64,000 nt of DNA from Deinococcus sp. KNUC1210 (GCF_022344005.1 NZ_CP092190.1:1712001-1776000), one strand, 5' to 3'; counted from the first letter of the stretch, positions 1-10,457 are shown. Program-made: numbers and translations. The notes: generated by a model from the sequence alone, not told the origin.

Positions 1-711
1 GTCGTGATTCAGCTCGGCGCGATTCTGGCGGTGGTGTTTTTCTACTGGCGACTGCTGCTCTCCAAGCTGAGCGAGCTGTTTCAGGGGCGGCCCGCCGGGG
101 TGCGTTTCTGGGTCAATATCGTGGTGGCCTGTATTCCGGCAGCGGTTATCGGGCTGCTGTTCGAGAAGAAGATCAAGGGGCTGCTGTTTACCCCCACAGT
201 GGTCGCCATCAGCCTGATCGTGGGCGGCATCATTCTGTACGTGGTCGAGCAGCGCCGCTCGCAGATGGCCCACGCCGAGGAACAGGCCGAACCCGACCTC
301 GACAGCATCACCATGCGGCAGGCGCTGTGGGTGGGCGCGGCTCAGGTGCTGGCGGTCGTCTTTCCCGGCACCTCGCGCTCGGGGGCCAGCATCGTCGGCG
401 GCCTGCTGTCGGGAATGAACCGCGTGACTGCCACCGCCTTCTCGTTCTTCCTGGGCATTCCGCTGCTGGGCGCGGCGGGGCTGTACAGCCTGTACAAGGC
501 CCGCCACACGCTGTCACAGGTGGAAGGTGGCACCAGCGCCATGCTGATCGGTACCGTCATCTCGTTCATCGTGGCGCTGCTGTCGGTGGGCTGGCTGCTG
601 CGCTACGTTTCGCGCAACGATTTCCGGGGCTTTGCCATCTACCGCATCGTGTTCGGCATCATCCTGCTGATTCTGGTGGCGGTGGGCGTGCTACACAGCG
701 TTCCCGCCTGA
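1..711 (+). CDS. uppP: Undecaprenyl-diphosphatase UppP (BacA family), 5' truncated
   Basis: The reading frame is open from the first base of the window, so the N-terminus lies upstream. The 237 visible codons show several hydrophobic membrane segments and the family landmark PGTSRSG near residue 122, followed by a typical FSFFLGIP segment. UppP is an integral membrane enzyme that dephosphorylates undecaprenyl diphosphate and recycles the lipid carrier for cell-wall synthesis. The gene ends 88 bases before the XPB gene, which has its own -10 box, so it is probably a separate transcript. The family assignment is secure. Only the missing N-terminal part, which carries the first catalytic motif, cannot be checked. 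Confidence 0.93.
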   Translation, partial: VVIQLGAILAVVFFYWRLLLSKLSELFQGRPAGVRFWVNIVVACIPAAVIGLLFEKKIKGLLFTPTVVAISLIVGGIILYVVEQRRSQMAHAEEQAEPDLDSITMRQALWVGAAQVLAVVFPGTSRSGASIVGGLLSGMNRVTATAFSFFLGIPLLGAAGLYSLYKARHTLSQVEGGTSAMLIGTVISFIVALLSVGWLLRYVSRNDFRGFAIYRIVFGIILLILVAVGVLHSVPA

Positions 712-787
712 GCTGTTCCCCCGCGTTTGCTGGCCTGGAAGTCGCTTCCGGGCCAGTTTCGTTTCTGTCCGCACAGAGGCCGCGTTC

Positions 788-802
788 TATACTGACCGGG
801 TG
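788..802 (+). promoter_or_regulatory. Leaderless -10 element of the XPB operon
   Basis: TATACT at 788-793 lies 6 bases before the GTG start at 800, and no Shine-Dalgarno sequence is visible. This spacing places the transcription start at or near the start codon, the arrangement described for leaderless Deinococcus genes. Confidence 0.6.
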
Positions 803-2497
803 AGCTTCGATCCTGCCAATCCACTGATCGTGCAGGCCGACAGATCGGTATTTCTGGAAGCGTTCAACCCCCGTGCCGAGGACGCCCGCCGCGCCCTAGC
901 TCCGTTTGCCGAGCTGATCAGCAGCCCCGAGCACCTGCACACCTACCGCGTCACGCCGCTGTCGCTGTGGAACGCCGCCAGTGCTGGCATGAGCGCAGCC
1001 GAGATGGTGGGGGCGCTGGAGCAGTACGCCAAATTCCCCGTCCCGCAGAACGTCGTGACCGATATCCGCGAGCTGGCGGGGCGCTGGGGGCGGCTGCGAC
1101 TGGTGGCCCACGACAGCGGGCTGCTGCTGGTGGCCGACACCCACGACGCCCCGCTCCTGACCGAGCTGAGCCGGCAGAAGGCCGTTGCGCCGCTGCTGGG
1201 CGACCGTATGGGCGACGGTATCTACGCGGTGCCGCTGCTGAACCGGGGTCTGATCAAGACGGCGCTGCTGGAATCCGGCTGGCCGCTCGACGATCAGGCG
1301 GGCTACAGCGACGGGCTGGCGTATCCGATTTCGCTGCTGCCGAGTCTGGCGGTGCGCGATTATCAGGCCGAGGCCGCCGAGGCCTTTTACCGGGGTGGCA
1401 GCGCCGAGGGCGGCAGCGGCGTGGTGGTGCTGGCCCCTGGCAGCGGCAAGACGGTGGTAGGCATGGTCGCCATGAGCATGGTCGGGCAGCGCACGCTGAT
1501 CCTGACGACCAACCGCACCAGCGTGAACCAGTGGCAGCGTGAACTGCTGCAGAAGACCAGCCTGATGCCGGAAGAGGTGGGCGAGTACGATCCGGGCACG
1601 CCGCTGAAGCCCGTGACCGTCTGCACCTATCAGATGTTGACGCACCGCAGACGCGGCAGCGACAAGAGCGATGACGGCGCGTATCCGCATATGGGCCTGA
1701 TCGGGGCCGCCGAATGGGGCCTGATCGTGTACGACGAGGTTCATCTGCTGCCCGCGCCGGTCTTCCGCATCACCGCTTCGGTGCAGGCCCGCCGCCGCCT
1801 GGGTCTGACCGCCACCCTGATCCGCGAGGACGGGCGAGAGGGTGACGTGTTCGCGCTGATCGGCCCCAAGCGTTATGACCGCCCCTGGAAGACGCTGGAA
1901 CAGGCGGGCTTCATCGCGCAGGCCGACTGTACCGAGGTGCGGCTGCTGCTGCCACAGGCCGAGCGCGTCAGCTACGCCGCTGCCCCCGACCGCGAGAAAC
2001 ACCGCATCGCCGCCGAGAACCCCGACAAGCGCGGGGTGGTGAGCGCCATTCTGGAGCTGCACTCCGGCGCACCGACCCTGATTATCGGGCAGTACCTCGA
2101 CCAGCTCGCCCTCATCGCGGCCGATCAGGAAGCCCCGCTGATTACCGGCAAGACCCCGCAGCGCGAGCGGGAAGCGCTGTTCGCCAGTTTCCGGCAGGGA
2201 ACGCTGAAGCTGATCGTGATGTCGAAGGTCGGCAATTTCGCCCTCGATCTGCCCGACGCCGAAGTCTTGATTCAGGTGTCGGGGGCATTCGGGTCGCGCC
2301 AGGAGGAAGCGCAGCGGCTGGGACGGCTGCTGCGGCCAAAACAGGACGGGCGCGGAGCCAGCTTCTACAGCGTGGTGACGCGTGAAACCACCGAGGAAGA
2401 CCACGCCCACCACCGCCAGCTCTTTCTGGCCGAACAGGGCTACGCCTACCGCATTCTGGACGCCTCCGAACTGCTGCCAGCGGGCGTGCAGACATGA
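800..2497 (+). CDS. XPB/Rad25-type DNA helicase
   Basis: A 565-residue superfamily 2 DNA helicase of the XPB family, expected to unwind DNA in repair. Residues about 1-165 form the XPB N-terminal (Helicase_C_3-like) domain. The helicase core follows: Walker A APGSGKT near 212-218, motif II DEVH near 312-315, the LTATLIRED motif III region near 335, and a C-terminal helicase lobe ending in QRLGRLLRPK (motif VI). The start is GTG 6 bases after a TATACT box. Its stop overlaps the next start (ATGA at 2494-2497), so the two are translationally coupled. Mycobacterial XPB is likewise encoded beside a helicase-associated-domain protein. Role in Deinococcus repair is inferred from family only. Confidence 0.93.
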   Translation: MSFDPANPLIVQADRSVFLEAFNPRAEDARRALAPFAELISSPEHLHTYRVTPLSLWNAASAGMSAAEMVGALEQYAKFPVPQNVVTDIRELAGRWGRLRLVAHDSGLLLVADTHDAPLLTELSRQKAVAPLLGDRMGDGIYAVPLLNRGLIKTALLESGWPLDDQAGYSDGLAYPISLLPSLAVRDYQAEAAEAFYRGGSAEGGSGVVVLAPGSGKTVVGMVAMSMVGQRTLILTTNRTSVNQWQRELLQKTSLMPEEVGEYDPGTPLKPVTVCTYQMLTHRRRGSDKSDDGAYPHMGLIGAAEWGLIVYDEVHLLPAPVFRITASVQARRRLGLTATLIREDGREGDVFALIGPKRYDRPWKTLEQAGFIAQADCTEVRLLLPQAERVSYAAAPDREKHRIAAENPDKRGVVSAILELHSGAPTLIIGQYLDQLALIAADQEAPLITGKTPQREREALFASFRQGTLKLIVMSKVGNFALDLPDAEVLIQVSGAFGSRQEEAQRLGRLLRPKQDGRGASFYSVVTRETTEEDHAHHRQLFLAEQGYAYRILDASELLPAGVQT

Positions 2498-2898
2498 CGC
2501 GCAGAGCGCAGCCAGACGACGACGACGCTGTACAGCACGCCATCCGGCAGATCGAGGAGGCGAAGGCGCGGCGAGCTGCCGACGGGGAAGCGCCCGTCTC
2601 CAAAAGTCGGGGCCGCCCACCGGGCAGCGGTGCAAAACAGCAGGCCAGCGCCGCGCCGGACGAGGAGCGTTCCGCCGCCTTTTCGGTGAGCCAGACCACC
2701 GCCCACACGCCGCTCGGCCTGATCGAAGTTCAGGAGAGCAGCGATCTGGACGCGCTGCTGGCCGATAAAACGCTGGCTCCGCTGATCGCGCTGCGGCTGG
2801 ACGAACGCTTTGCGCTCGTGCTGCCCGGCAGCGCCGAGAAACTGCTGACGGCGCTCCGCAAGGCCGGGCACACTCCCAGAGTGGAAGACCGGGCATGA
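2494..2898 (+). CDS. Small XPB-operon protein: AT-hook-like motif plus an XPB N-domain-like tail
   Basis: A 134-residue protein whose start and stop both overlap its neighbours in ATGA, between the XPB helicase and the large XPB partner. The first 65 residues are charged and probably disordered, with a basic RGRPPGSG stretch near residue 45 that resembles an AT-hook. The last 50 residues (LAPLIALRL, then LLTALRKAGHTPR) follow the pattern of the end of the Helicase_C_3/XPB N-terminal domain in both neighbours: a short helix, PLL/PLI, a strand, and LxxALxxxGxxP. This suggests a stand-alone version of that subdomain. No function is known to me. DNA binding or docking on XPB is inference. Confidence 0.75.
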   Translation: MTRRAQPDDDDAVQHAIRQIEEAKARRAADGEAPVSKSRGRPPGSGAKQQASAAPDEERSAAFSVSQTTAHTPLGLIEVQESSDLDALLADKTLAPLIALRLDERFALVLPGSAEKLLTALRKAGHTPRVEDRA

Positions 2899-5248
2899 GC
2901 ACCCCCAACATGCCGGGCCGCGTGCAGACCGGCCTGCGCCTCGATGAACTGCTGGAGAAGATGGCCGCCCCGCAGCTGATCCGTATCGCGGGCCGTTACG
3001 CCCCCGGAGAGGACGTGCGCCAGATCCAGAAGGCCCGCGACGCCGTGACGAGGGCGCTGAACAGGCCGCGTGCGCTGAAGGCGCTGATCGAGACCCTGAC
3101 GCCGCTGGAACGCTTCGTGCTGGACGAGGTGCGCCGCTCGCCGCAGGGGGTGAACGGCTGGGCGCTGCTGCTGGGCGCACGGCTGCACGGCCTGAAGCCC
3201 GGGCGAAAACCCGCAGCGGTGGAACTGTACCGCCACTATCGCCCCGCTGGATTCGACGGAGCCGAGCTGATCTGGCCGCTGCTGGCCGACGGCCTGCTGA
3301 TGCCGATGACGCTGCCAAACCCGTTCGTGGCGAGTTACGGCTATGGCCTCGACAGCGGCAGCCCCCTGCTGACAGCCGACGAACGCCTGCTGTCGGCGCT
3401 GCCACCGGCCCCTGTCCACCCCCCGCAGCTCAGTGTGGGCACGGCTCAGGCCACACCGCCGCAGCTCGTCAAGCTGCATCTGCTCGAACTGCTGCGCGGA
3501 GTTCAGGAGGCGGGCGGCCTGAGCCTGACCAAGCAGGGCGACGTGAACCGCAGCGCCTACAAGCGGCTGCAAAAGGCGCTGCCCGCGCTGGAAGCGTCGG
3601 ACACCCTCGATCTGTGGCTACAGGTGGCGCGGCTCGACGGGTTGCTGGTGCCGGACGGCACAGCGCTGCGCCCTGCCCCGGGAGCCGAGCGCTTCAGCGA
3701 GCAGGACCCCGATCTGTGGATTCAGCGGCTGGCGGTGCTGTACCCGCAGCTGATGGAGGCCAGCGAGGGCGAGAGCGCCAACCTCGCCCATCCGGGTGCG
3801 CTGCGGGCGGCGCTTATCGGACTGCTCAGCCAGTTACAGCAGCCCACCACCCTCAAGGACCTGGAAGAGCTGCTTCAGACCCTGACGCCCGACGAGCTGC
3901 GCCAGCCGTCGTGGCGCGGCAAGCCGATGGCGTGGCGCGGCTGGCTTCAGGGCACCCTGAACGGCACCCTGCGTCAGCTCGGCCTGGTCGCCCTTTCGGC
4001 AGACGGGCAGACGGTGGCCCCCGCTCCAGCGCTGCTGCATCAGCGGAGCAGTGCGCCCAGCGGCCCGGCATGGGTGGTGCAGCCCAATTTCGAACTGGTG
4101 GTGTATCCGTCGCAGCTCACGGCGACGCATCTGGAGGTGCTGCGGGCAGCCCAGGCGATCCGCTTCGATCAGCACTCGGCCAGCTACCGCCTAACCCGTG
4201 AGAGCGTGTACACCGCCCTGGAAGGCGGCCTGCCCCTCGAAGCGCTGCTGAGCGGCCTGGAAGCCGCGTCGGCGGCTCCGCTGCCCGCCGGGGTGCGCTC
4301 GACCCTGACCGGCTGGGCGGCGCGGCGCGAGCGGCTGGTGCTGCACCAGAACGTGACGCTGCTGGAATTTCCGACTCCGCAGGAACGCGACGCCCACCGC
4401 GCCAGCTTCGGCGGCATGCCCATCGGCGCGGCGCTGCTGCTGCCAGCCCAGGAACGCAAGGTCGGCAAAACCGTTCCCACATTGCGCTACGACGCCCCGC
4501 CCGCCCAGGTGCTGAGCGCCACGGCGGGCGGCCTGCTGAAGGTGAACGGTGAACTGGATTTCCTGGGCCGGGCACTGTTGTCGCAGTTTACGCAGCCGCA
4601 GCGGGGCGGCTATGCACTGCGCCCACCTGCACCCGGTACCGTGCTGCCGTCCACGCTGCTGCGCGATCTGGAAGCCCGCACCAAGGGCCATCTGCCCGCG
4701 CTGCTGCGGCTGCAACTCGATACCTGGAGCGGCCTGCAACCACCCCCGGCACTCGGCACCGTGACGCTGCTGCAACATCCTCAGGCGGCGGCGCTGCTGC
4801 AACATCCCGCCCTGAAACCGCTGCTGGAAGGCGCACTGGGAACTACGCTGCTGCTGGTGAAGACGGGGCAACAGCAGGCACTGACGCTCGCCCTTCAGGA
4901 ACTCGGGCTGACCCCGGCAGACGGACTGCAGACCGAGTCCGGGGGTCCGGAGCAGCGAACACCGGCAGCCGCCCCGCCGATTACGAATTTCCGGAAGATA
5001 CCCGGCGGAAACGCGCCCTGCTGGAACAGGCCATTCTGGAAGGCCGCAGCGTGCGGCTGATGTACCAGAGCGAAACCTTTCACGGCTGGTACGGCGAAAG
5101 TCGCCCCGGCAAGACCCGCCAGGACAACTTTTTACCGACCAGCGTGTATCGCCAGGGCAGCGCTCCCTACCTGCAGGCCACCCGGCTGAGCGACGACTCG
5201 GAAGAAAACATCCGAATTGCCTACGTGCTGGGCATCGCGCCAGTCTGA
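2895..5248 (+). CDS. XPB-associated protein (Helicase_C_3-like) with WYL-like tail, frameshifted
   Basis: A long partner of XPB, about 784 residues once one frameshift is bridged. An N-terminal helical/winged-helix-like region is followed by a Helicase_C_3-type domain: VVQPNFELVVYP near residue 395, a YRLTRESVYTALEGG segment, and the terminal LLQHPALKPLL...LALQELGLTP near 635-670. The first frame runs to 5060 but ends in nonsense-looking sequence. Supplying one G in the GGGGG run at 4941-4945 joins it to a 90-residue tail (DYEFPEDTRRKRALLEQ, then LMYQSETFHGWYGES) resembling a WYL-type module and ending at 5248. The shift is probably a sequence error. The start overlaps the preceding stop (ATGA). 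Mycobacterial XPB has a comparable adjacent helicase-associated protein. Confidence 0.82.
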
Positions 5249-5276
5249 AGGACAGACCCGCCCGCTGCCCCGGCGC

Positions 5277-6062
5277 TTATCCCTGCGGCTTCATCGCCAT
5301 GATGTACGCCCCGGCGTCCACGTACACCACCTGTCCGGTCACGCCACTGGCGAGGTCGGAGAGCAGGTACAGGCTCAGCTTGCCCACTTCCTCGTTACTG
5401 ATGTTGCGCCGCAGCGCCGCCGCCTCGCCCGCCTGATCGTACATGCTGGCAAAGCCGGGAATCGAGCGGGCGGCAATCGTGCGGGCAGGCCCGGCGCTCA
5501 CGGCATTCACGCGCACACCCTTGGCACCCAGGTCGCTGGAGAGGTAGCGGGTGGCGGCTTCCAGCGCCGCTTTTGCCACGCCCATCACGTTGTACTTGGG
5601 AAAGACCTGCTGCGAGGCGTGGTGCGTCAGGGTCAGGATGCTGCCACCCTCGCGCAGCAGCGGCTCGGCGTGGCGGGCTGCCGACACGAAGGTATACGCG
5701 CTCACCGACAGGGCGGTGTTCCAGTCTTCCGGAGCGGTGTCGATAAAGCGGCCTTCCATCGCGGCTTTCGGTGCAAAGCCGATGGCGTGGATCAGATAAT
5801 CCAGCCCGCCAAACTGCTCCTTGACCGTGGCGAAGAGCGCTGCCAGATCGGCCTCGCTGGTGGCGTCGGCCTGCTGAATCCAGGTGCCTTCCCTGCCCGC
5901 CGTCAGCTTCTCCAGCTCGCTCTTCAGCCGCTCGCCCTGATAGCTGAAGCCCACGCGGCAGCCCGCTTCCAGCAGCTTCTCGGCAATCGACCAGCCCAGG
6001 CTGCGGCCATTGGCGACGCCCATCACCAGGGCGGTCTTGTCCTTCATGTCAATGCTGATCAT
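5277..6062 (-). CDS. fabI: Enoyl-[acyl-carrier-protein] reductase (NADH), FabI
   Basis: A 261-residue FabI that performs the last reductive step of type II fatty-acid elongation in the cytosol. Visible signatures are the FabI cofactor motif GVANGRSLGWSIA near residue 15, the catalytic Y-x6-K in YNVMGVAK, and the C-terminal RRNISNEEVGK and YVDAGAYIM segments. The longer open frame upstream was rejected: MISIDMK matches the usual FabI N-terminus, and a TAGATT -10 box (complement at 6070-6075) lies 7 bases before this ATG, suggesting a leaderless start. The position equivalent to E. coli Tyr146 (ten residues before the catalytic Tyr) is His here. InhA has Phe at that site, so this is variation rather than loss. 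Confidence 0.95.
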   Translation of the reverse strand: MISIDMKDKTALVMGVANGRSLGWSIAEKLLEAGCRVGFSYQGERLKSELEKLTAGREGTWIQQADATSEADLAALFATVKEQFGGLDYLIHAIGFAPKAAMEGRFIDTAPEDWNTALSVSAYTFVSAARHAEPLLREGGSILTLTHHASQQVFPKYNVMGVAKAALEAATRYLSSDLGAKGVRVNAVSAGPARTIAARSIPGFASMYDQAGEAAALRRNISNEEVGKLSLYLLSDLASGVTGQVVYVDAGAYIMAMKPQG

Positions 6063-6203
6063 GGTTCCGAATCTATCAGGCAGGGCGGCGCAGCGTTTGA
6101 AGCGGGTGCAAACAGCCCGCCGACGTTCTGGCAGCGCCGTTCTCCCAGCTTTGTCGTTTTCTTCCTGTAAAGGGCTGCCCGGCACGTCAGAATGCGGTGA
6201 CAG

Positions 6204-6979
<776 letters not shown>

Positions 6980-6983
<4 letters not shown>

Positions 6984-7618
6984 CCCGGCTCCAGCCCCAT
7001 TCGCGCAGCCTGCTTCGCCCCCGCGTGATTCTGCCGCAGGTGCAGGACATCACGCCCGCGTTTCTGGAGTCGCACGGCCTGAAAGGACTGCTGCTCGACC
7101 TCGACAACACCCTGATTCCGTACCGCTCCTACGGCGACCATCTGGAAACGGTACGCTGGGCCAGCGACCTGCGCTCGAACGGCTACGCGCTGTATCTGCT
7201 GTCCAATGCCACCAAAGAGCGTGCCCGCATCTGGACAGAGCGCCTGGGCTTTCAGGGCGTGGGGCTGGCGGGCAAGCCGTTTCGGCGCGAGTATCGCCGG
7301 GGGCTGGCCTCGGTGGGGCTGCCTGCACATCAGGTGGCGATGGTGGGCGACCAGCTGTTCACCGATGTGCTGGGCGGCAATCTCAGCGGCATGTTCACCA
7401 TCATGGTGCAGCCGATCTCCGACAACGCACTGCCGCATACCCGCCTGACCAGACACCTGGAACGTCTGGTGCTCAAACGCTACGGCTTCGACTGGAGCGG
7501 CAAGAAGTCTCTGGAAGCACCCCCGACCCATTGGCACCCTGAATGCCCTTTCCCTGAATCGCTGCTCTCCGAATCACTGCTCATCTCATATTCTCGTTCC
7601 CCTGGTTCTGATCGCTGA
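6980..7618 (+). CDS. YqeG family HAD IIIA-type phosphatase
   Basis: A 212-residue HAD-superfamily phosphatase. It has the nucleophile motif DLDNTLIPY (motif I), LLSNATKER (motif II), GKPFRREYRRGL (motif III Lys) and MVGDQLFTDVLGGN (motif IV). These fit YqeG-type enzymes, whose substrate in most bacteria is unknown; yeast relatives dephosphorylate phosphatidylglycerophosphate. The open frame extends upstream inside pgeF, but the ATG overlapping the pgeF stop is the sensible start. The last 35 residues, rich in Ser and Pro, do not look like the family and could reflect a frame error near the end. Cytoplasmic, co-translated with pgeF. Confidence 0.88.
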
Positions 7619-7675
7619 TTCCTACTCCCTGACGTTGCGGCGTTCTTTCTCATACTGCTTCTGGAGGCACTACTC

Positions 7676-10342
7676 ATGGCACTTTCTATCGGAGACCGGC
7701 GGCTGGGCGCGATTCTGCTCGAACAGGGCTATGTCAACGACACCGACCTGCAACGGGCGCTCGACCGTCATTCGGAGGTCGGCGGGCGGCTGGCAGACAT
7801 CCTGATCGACGGCGGCATGGTGGGCGAAAAACGCATCGCGCGGGCCGTCGAGGAAGCGCTGGGCATTCCGCTGGTCAATCTGACGGTGCTGACTCCCGAT
7901 CCGGCAGCGCTGGCGAGCGTCAAATCGCAGGTGGCGCTGGCGGCGCTGGCGTTTCCCTTCGCGCTGGAGGGCGACACGCTGCGGGTGGCCTTCGTCGATC
8001 CGCTGAACAATCTAAATCTGGAAACCGTCGAGGATGCCAGCGGCCTGAACGTCGAGCTGTATCAGGCGCTGCGCGAACAGGTGCAGTGGGCGATTGCGCT
8101 GCACTATCCCGAGCTGGGGCTGAATGCCCAGATGCCGCTGGAATCGCAGGACGGCACGGTATCGCTGCTGGGTCAGCGGCTGGTGGTGCGCGGCGTCATC
8201 AGTGACGAGCAGCTTCAGACGGCGCTCGATCAGCAGGGGCAGAGCGGCGAGCCGCTGGGCAGCATCCTGCTGGGCCTGAACATGATCACCGAGGAGCAGC
8301 TGTACGAGATGCTGGCCGAGCAGTCGGGCAAGGTCTACGTACGCAATCCACGCGACTTCGAGCCTGCCGAAGAGGTGCTGGGGCTGCTGATGCGCGCCGA
8401 TGCCCTGCGGCTGTCGGCGGTGCCGCTGGAAGAGAAGGGCAACGAGGTGGTGCTGGTGGGCAGCGATCCGCGCCGGCAGCAGGATATCGAGGCGCTGCTG
8501 GGGCGACCGGTCGAGATGCTGCTGGGCCGCCCCGCCGACGTCGAGGCGCTGATCGAGCGCTGTTACCCGCAGCGTGGACGACTGGGCGAACAGATGGTGC
8601 AGCAGGGCTCGCTGTCGCGCTCACAGCTGCGCGAGGCGCTGCAGGTGCAGGCCCGCAGCGGCAAGGTCAAGCCGCTGGGCGAGGTGATCGTCGATCTGGG
8701 CTTCGCGGGCAGCGAGGAAATCGATCAGGCGCTGCAGAAGCAGACGGCGGGCGGTGGCCGCCTGGAAGACACCCTGGTGCAGTCCGGCAAGCTCAGCCCC
8801 GAGATGCTCGCCCGCTCCCTCGCCTCTCAGCTCGGTTACGAGTTCCTCGATCCCGTTCAGAGCCCCCCCGATCCAAAGGTCGCCCTGCTGATTCCCGAAT
8901 CGACGGCGCGGCGGTACACGGTGGTACCGATGCGCTTACAGGGGAACGCGCTGGTGGTGGCGATGAAGGACCCGCGCAACGTGTTCGCGCTGGACGACCT
9001 GCGGCTGATCAGCGGGCGCGACATCATCCCGGCGGTGATGGCCGAAAAGGACATCGTGCGGCTGATCGAGCGCTACTTCGGCTCGGCGGACATGGTCCAG
9101 CTCAACGAGCGCCTGGTGCAGGAAAGCCGGAGCCGTGACCGCGAGCGCGAGTCGCAGGTGGACACCACCGATCTGGACGACAACGCAGTGGTGCGGGTGG
9201 TGGACAACATCATCCGCGAGGCGGCCTTGCAGGACGCCTCGGACATCCACATCGAGCCGACCGAGCACCACCTGCGGGTGCGCTACCGCATCGACGGCAC
9301 GCTGCGCGACCACATGGAGCTGCCCAAAGGCTCGGCCCAGAGCGTGCTGGCCCGCATCAAGATCCTGGGGCAGCTGGACATCGCCGAGCGGCGCATTCCG
9401 CAGGACGGTCGGTTGCGGTTTCGCAAGGGCAGCATCGATCTGGATCTGCGCCTGAGTACCCTGCCGACGGTGTACGGGGAAAAGGCGGTGATGCGCCTGC
9501 TGCAAAAGGCGCATAACATCCCGGAAGTCGAGCAGCTGGGGCTATCGGAGCACAACTTCCAGCGCTTCAGCGATCTGATCGAGAAGCCTAACGGCATCTT
9601 CCTGATCACCGGGCCGACCGGCTCGGGCAAGTCGTTTTCCAGCTTCAGTATTCTCAAGCGCATCGCCCGGCCCGAGAAGAACACCACCACCATCGAAGAT
9701 CCGGTGGAATACGAGATTCCCGGCATCAATCAGTCGCAGGTCAACCCGGTGGCCGGGTTGACGTTTGCCCGGGCGCTGCGGGCGTTTCTGCGCCAGGACC
9801 CCGACATCATCTTCGTGGGTGAGATCCGCGACGCCGAAACCGCCAAGATCGCCACCGAAGCCGCGCTCACCGGGCACCTGGTGCTGGCTACCCTGCACAC
9901 CAACGACGCCCCCGGCGCCGTGACCCGACTGGAAGAGATGGGCGTGGAGAACTTCAACATCGGTGCGTCGCTGATCGGGGTGCTGGGACAGCGTCTGGTC
10001 CGCAAGGTCTGTCCCGACTGCAAGACCCCCACCAACGCCGACCCGGATGTGTTGCGCCGCCTGGGGCTGAGCGAGAAGGAGCTGCGCGGCGCGACGCTGT
10101 TCCGGGGCGCGGGGTGTCCGCGCTGCGGCGGCACCGGGTACAAGGGCCGCATGGGCATTCACGAACTGATGGTGATCGATGAACCGCTGCGCCGGGCCAT
10201 CGGCAAGGGGGAACCGGCCAGCGAACTGCGCGAGATCGCCACCTCGCAGAGCAGCATGAAGACCCTGCGCCAGGACGGGATCGAAAAGGCTGTCCTCGGC
10301 ATCACCACCCTCGAAGAAGTCCTCGCTGTCACCAGCGCGTAA
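7676..10342 (+). CDS. pilB: Type IV pilus assembly ATPase PilB/PilF with N-terminal GSPII domains
   Basis: An 888-residue hexameric motor ATPase that powers extension of type IV pili and DNA uptake. Its length and order match Thermus PilF: three tandem MshEN/GSPII-type domains (each beginning with an LG...EQGYV or LG...GLNMI type motif, about residues 5-430), then the ATPase. Walker A is GPTGSGKS near 645-652, the Walker B region is RQDPDIIFVGEIRDAET near 705, and CPDC...CPRC near 779-816 is the tetracysteine zinc site. In other bacteria MshEN domains bind c-di-GMP. The start follows a CTGGAG ribosome-binding site. pilT lies 115 bases downstream on the same strand. Confidence 0.95.
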   Translation: MALSIGDRRLGAILLEQGYVNDTDLQRALDRHSEVGGRLADILIDGGMVGEKRIARAVEEALGIPLVNLTVLTPDPAALASVKSQVALAALAFPFALEGDTLRVAFVDPLNNLNLETVEDASGLNVELYQALREQVQWAIALHYPELGLNAQMPLESQDGTVSLLGQRLVVRGVISDEQLQTALDQQGQSGEPLGSILLGLNMITEEQLYEMLAEQSGKVYVRNPRDFEPAEEVLGLLMRADALRLSAVPLEEKGNEVVLVGSDPRRQQDIEALLGRPVEMLLGRPADVEALIERCYPQRGRLGEQMVQQGSLSRSQLREALQVQARSGKVKPLGEVIVDLGFAGSEEIDQALQKQTAGGGRLEDTLVQSGKLSPEMLARSLASQLGYEFLDPVQSPPDPKVALLIPESTARRYTVVPMRLQGNALVVAMKDPRNVFALDDLRLISGRDIIPAVMAEKDIVRLIERYFGSADMVQLNERLVQESRSRDRERESQVDTTDLDDNAVVRVVDNIIREAALQDASDIHIEPTEHHLRVRYRIDGTLRDHMELPKGSAQSVLARIKILGQLDIAERRIPQDGRLRFRKGSIDLDLRLSTLPTVYGEKAVMRLLQKAHNIPEVEQLGLSEHNFQRFSDLIEKPNGIFLITGPTGSGKSFSSFSILKRIARPEKNTTTIEDPVEYEIPGINQSQVNPVAGLTFARALRAFLRQDPDIIFVGEIRDAETAKIATEAALTGHLVLATLHTNDAPGAVTRLEEMGVENFNIGASLIGVLGQRLVRKVCPDCKTPTNADPDVLRRLGLSEKELRGATLFRGAGCPRCGGTGYKGRMGIHELMVIDEPLRRAIGKGEPASELREIATSQSSMKTLRQDGIEKAVLGITTLEEVLAVTSA

Positions 10343-10457
10343 GAAGCTTGTGGTACGCAGCACGTAGCCTGTAGATACGGCCTCGCCCCTGCCTCGTCGC
10401 ACTCTGCATCTCTTCCGACAGGCCGCACCCCAGACTTCACACGGTTCAGGAGACCCC

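Noticed and set aside
896..2911. 671-residue minus-strand open frame opposite XPB
   Set aside because: Composition is typical of GC-rich antisense frames. XPB motifs on the plus strand are decisive.
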